Below, one piece after another: positions 61,969-64,000 of a DNA stretch of 64,000 nucleotides; within the stretch, counting starts at the first letter, position 1, and each line of letters opens with the position of its first letter. The DNA lies in assembly GCA_038123715.1 (NCBI GenBank), contig JAYPAN010000001.1, positions 62,001 through 126,000 on the forward strand, written 5' to 3'. Both the position numbers and the translations under genes were made by a program. The notes below the pieces were generated by a model that saw only the letters and a list, made by a program, of their open reading frames with translations, was not told where the DNA came from and searched no databases. Source of the DNA: JAYPAN01 sp038123715. GTDB taxonomy: Bacteria > Pseudomonadota > Alphaproteobacteria > RS24.

Positions 61969-63225
61969 TCAGCGATATTCGACCACCGCATCACGGCGCA
62001 AATCGCGCAAATGGCGGCGTGCCATCATGGCGATGCGCTGCGAGAAGATATTATCGGCAATCGCGTCGCGCGACACGGCAATGCCCAAATCATCCTTGCG
62101 GTCGCAAACAATGTGCAATTGCACGCCGTTTTCGGTCGATTGCGGGGCGCCCAGCTGACCGGCTTCAAGATTGGCCACGCTGCGGCGGATATTGGCGGGC
62201 AGGGCGCGTATCTCTCGCAAGCCGGTGCGTTTGGCTGTGGCGTCAAGCTTTTTGGCGTCTTGCTGGGCGCGGCGGCAGGTTTTGAAATCGGCGATAAAAC
62301 GGTCAACTCGCTTGGGTTTGGTGTCGGGTGTGAAAGTGACGCTCAACACATCAAAGCGGTTTTTGCTGTTGTCCGGCCCGCCGCTTTCTTGCTTTTGCAT
62401 CAGCGCGACAATGTAAATACCGGCATTGGTGGCAATTGGTTGGGATATTTGCCCGACCTGCAAACGCGCGACAAGCTCGGCCAATTGCGGCTCAAGCTGG
62501 CTGGCCGATATCCAGCCAAGCTGTCCGCCGCGCGCCGCTGAAGGCGAGACGCTGAATTGCCGCGCCACCGCGCCGAAATCAACACCGGCTTGCAATTGTG
62601 AGACAATTTCCGCCGACAGGGCGGCAATCCGGCTCTGGTCAGCGAAACTGTCAACCGCCAGCAAAATCTCGCTGAGCAAATAGCTGGGCTGACCAATCGC
62701 GCGCACCGCCTTGTTATATTGCTCATTGATTTCCGCATCACCGATTTTTATGCGCCCGCTAAAGCTGCGCCGGACAAATTGGTTCCATGCCAGTTCCGCC
62801 TCAATCTGGCTTTTCAGGCTTTCAACCGTAATGCCATTATCACCGAGAAATTTCTTGATACCGTCAAGCGACATGCCGGAATCGCGCGCCATGCCTTCCA
62901 GACGGCGTTCAATTTCCGCCGCTTCAATGGCAATCTCAACGCGCTTGGCTTCCTGCATTTGCAGTTTTTCATCCACCAGCGAGCGCAGCACTTGGGCGCG
63001 CATGCGTTCAATCACATCGGCGGATTTTTCAATGCCGGAGGTCGCCAGAAACAAGTCAACGCGCTGGTCAACATCGTAAATGGAAATCACCTCATCATTG
63101 ACAATGGCGGCAATGCCCTCGACATCGCGTGCCGAGGCAGGCGCGACCCATAAAAGGCACAATAGAGGGGCGACAAGACGCAAGATAAGCCGCAGCATGA
63201 GCCGCAGGTCACAAAACATATTCAT
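61969..63225 (-). CDS. surA: Periplasmic peptidyl-prolyl isomerase / chaperone SurA
   Basis: A SurA-type protein of about 418 residues that helps outer-membrane proteins reach the BAM complex. A signal peptide ends at WVAPASA before RDVEGIAAIVNDEVIS. The N-terminal chaperone domain (about 25-190) is followed by one parvulin domain (YLLSEILLAVDSF to SQPIATNAGIYIVAL) and a C-terminal helix region. The start is uncertain: ATG 63225 and ATG 63198 both give a good signal peptide with weak ribosome sites, while 63267 and 63300 add residues without clear function. Confidence 0.9.
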   Translation of the reverse strand: MNMFCDLRLMLRLILRLVAPLLCLLWVAPASARDVEGIAAIVNDEVISIYDVDQRVDLFLATSGIEKSADVIERMRAQVLRSLVDEKLQMQEAKRVEIAIEAAEIERRLEGMARDSGMSLDGIKKFLGDNGITVESLKSQIEAELAWNQFVRRSFSGRIKIGDAEINEQYNKAVRAIGQPSYLLSEILLAVDSFADQSRIAALSAEIVSQLQAGVDFGAVARQFSVSPSAARGGQLGWISASQLEPQLAELVARLQVGQISQPIATNAGIYIVALMQKQESGGPDNSKNRFDVLSVTFTPDTKPKRVDRFIADFKTCRRAQQDAKKLDATAKRTGLREIRALPANIRRSVANLEAGQLGAPQSTENGVQLHIVCDRKDDLGIAVSRDAIADNIFSQRIAMMARRHLRDLRRDAVVEYR

Positions 63226-63407
63226 CGCCCAAATCAGGCCAGGGAAAGAGTTGTTTTTCCGGTTCATAAAGCAAGCTGTTAGCACAATTTTGCGGCGCAC
63301 GGTTAGTGCAAAATGGCAATTTCAACAAACAAAACTGGACGCTGGCCATCATTGACCATATTTTACCAAAAGTAACCATATCCACTAGCCGATTGCCGGA
63401 GAATAAT

Positions 63408-64000
63408 ATGACAATCTCAATTTCTTTTACCACCGACAAACTCCCGACCAAGGGCGCGCTCCTTATTCCACTTGCCAAAGGAGCCAAGCTGCCGCCATTG
63501 GCCAAGCAACTTGACAAGCAAACCGGCGGGGCGCTGGAACGGGCAATCAAAGTTAACAAGTTCAAAGGCGATGCCGGCGCCATTGTCAGTATTGTAGCAC
63601 CGGCCAAATCAACGCTTGACCGGATTGTGCTTGTCGGTGTCGGCGCGCCTGACAAATTGACAGCGGTTGACGCTGAAAAATTTGGCGGCACGGCGCTGGG
63701 CGCGGTTGAAAAATATGATGGCAATGCGACTGTCCTGTTTGAGCCGCTGAAAACTCCGCTTGGCGATGCCGGGCTGGCGGCGCGGGCGGCGACAGGTGCT
63801 TATCTTCGCAGCTATAAGTTTGAGAAATATAAAACCAAAAAGAAAACCACGGGCGGTCTGAAAAAACTGACCCTCGCCACCTCTGCCAATGCCGGTGCGC
63901 GCAAAGCCTATGCCGAATTGGGGGCGATTGCCGATGGCACGATTTTGGCGCGTGATTTGGTCAATGAGCCATCCAATGTGCTGACGCCGCCGGAGTTTGC
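63408..64000 (+). CDS. pepA: Leucyl aminopeptidase (5' part, cut by window end)
   Basis: The first 197 residues of an M17 leucyl aminopeptidase; the metal-binding catalytic domain lies beyond the window. The N-terminal macro-like domain (residues 1-150) and the domain-joining signature ARDLVNEPSNVLTPPEFA at the very end identify the family. ATG 63408 has a CCGGAGAATAAT leader. It is divergent from surA. In many Alphaproteobacteria lptF, lptG and lptD lie between pepA and surA; here only a short spacer does. Confidence 0.95.
   Translation, partial: MTISISFTTDKLPTKGALLIPLAKGAKLPPLAKQLDKQTGGALERAIKVNKFKGDAGAIVSIVAPAKSTLDRIVLVGVGAPDKLTAVDAEKFGGTALGAVEKYDGNATVLFEPLKTPLGDAGLAARAATGAYLRSYKFEKYKTKKKTTGGLKKLTLATSANAGARKAYAELGAIADGTILARDLVNEPSNVLTPPEF

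Overview
The window is a gene-dense stretch (about 66 protein genes, one tRNA) of an alphaproteobacterial chromosome, from a draft or metagenome-derived assembly. Alphaproteobacteria is indicated by pdhA-pdhB-pdhC with a lipoyl domain on E1-beta, by ybjN-proC, by ppx-rlmE-guaB, by a DUF2232 gene between rpsR and rplI, and by long low-complexity tails on S6 and L9. GTG and TTG starts, 1-11 bp gene overlaps and short intergenic spaces are common. I cannot name the genus; a marine heterotroph is only a guess from the liv-type transporter and the general gene content. There are three 100-N gaps (2106-2205, 35503-35602, 52145-52244), each flanked by the same sequence on both sides.

Layout. 1-3.7 kb: map (cut by the window edge), a CinA/MoaB-domain protein, a small secreted protein, a NAPE-PLD-like lipoprotein and tRNA-Leu(UAA). 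3.7-10.3 kb: a minus-strand liv-type ABC importer (livH-livM-livG-livF) with an acyl-CoA ligase inserted before livK. 10.5-11.2 kb: a glutathione transferase. 11.4-17.2 kb: a signalling island with a hybrid histidine kinase, a lone receiver, a DHp-REC-GGDEF protein, a divergent EAL protein and a PilZ protein. 17.2-21.5 kb: an unrecognised two-winged-helix protein, then pdhCBA. 21.8-28.4 kb: a D-aminoacylase-type amidohydrolase, ybjN-proC, a YghU-type GST, a membrane desaturase and metY. 28.7-35.5 kb: ppx-rlmE-guaB-rsmB-TPR-guaA. 35.6-38.6 kb: small accessory genes (VOC protein, XRE/membrane pair, DUF2306, DUF3147, SDR). 38.7-43.2 kb: panB, yfgM-like, bamB, der. 43.2-54.5 kb: a long co-directional minus-strand run rpsF-rpsR-DUF2232-rplI-dnaB-alr-mlaE-mlaF-radA-cvpA-purF-SDR. 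54.9-60 kb: fabD-fabG-acpP-fabF-mltG-gmk. 60-64 kb: adh, rsmA, surA and the start of pepA.

How the genes work together. The fab run makes acyl-ACP for membranes; mltG, alr and mlaEF serve the envelope; bamB and surA serve outer-membrane protein assembly; guaB, guaA, purF and gmk serve purine synthesis. The 11-17 kb island is a self-contained c-di-GMP circuit: input kinase, receiver, maker, breaker and reader of the second messenger.

The most unusual things I saw are: (1) degenerate tandem repeats with a 13-15 bp unit placed on or beside stop codons at about seven gene ends; (2) a pyruvate dehydrogenase operon whose E2 has no lipoyl domain, leaving the E1-beta domain as the only lipoyl carrier in the operon; (3) the compact c-di-GMP island with a diguanylate cyclase that carries a histidine-kinase dimerisation segment but no ATPase; (4) the absence of lptF, lptG, lptD and pdxA from the pepA/surA/rsmA junction.
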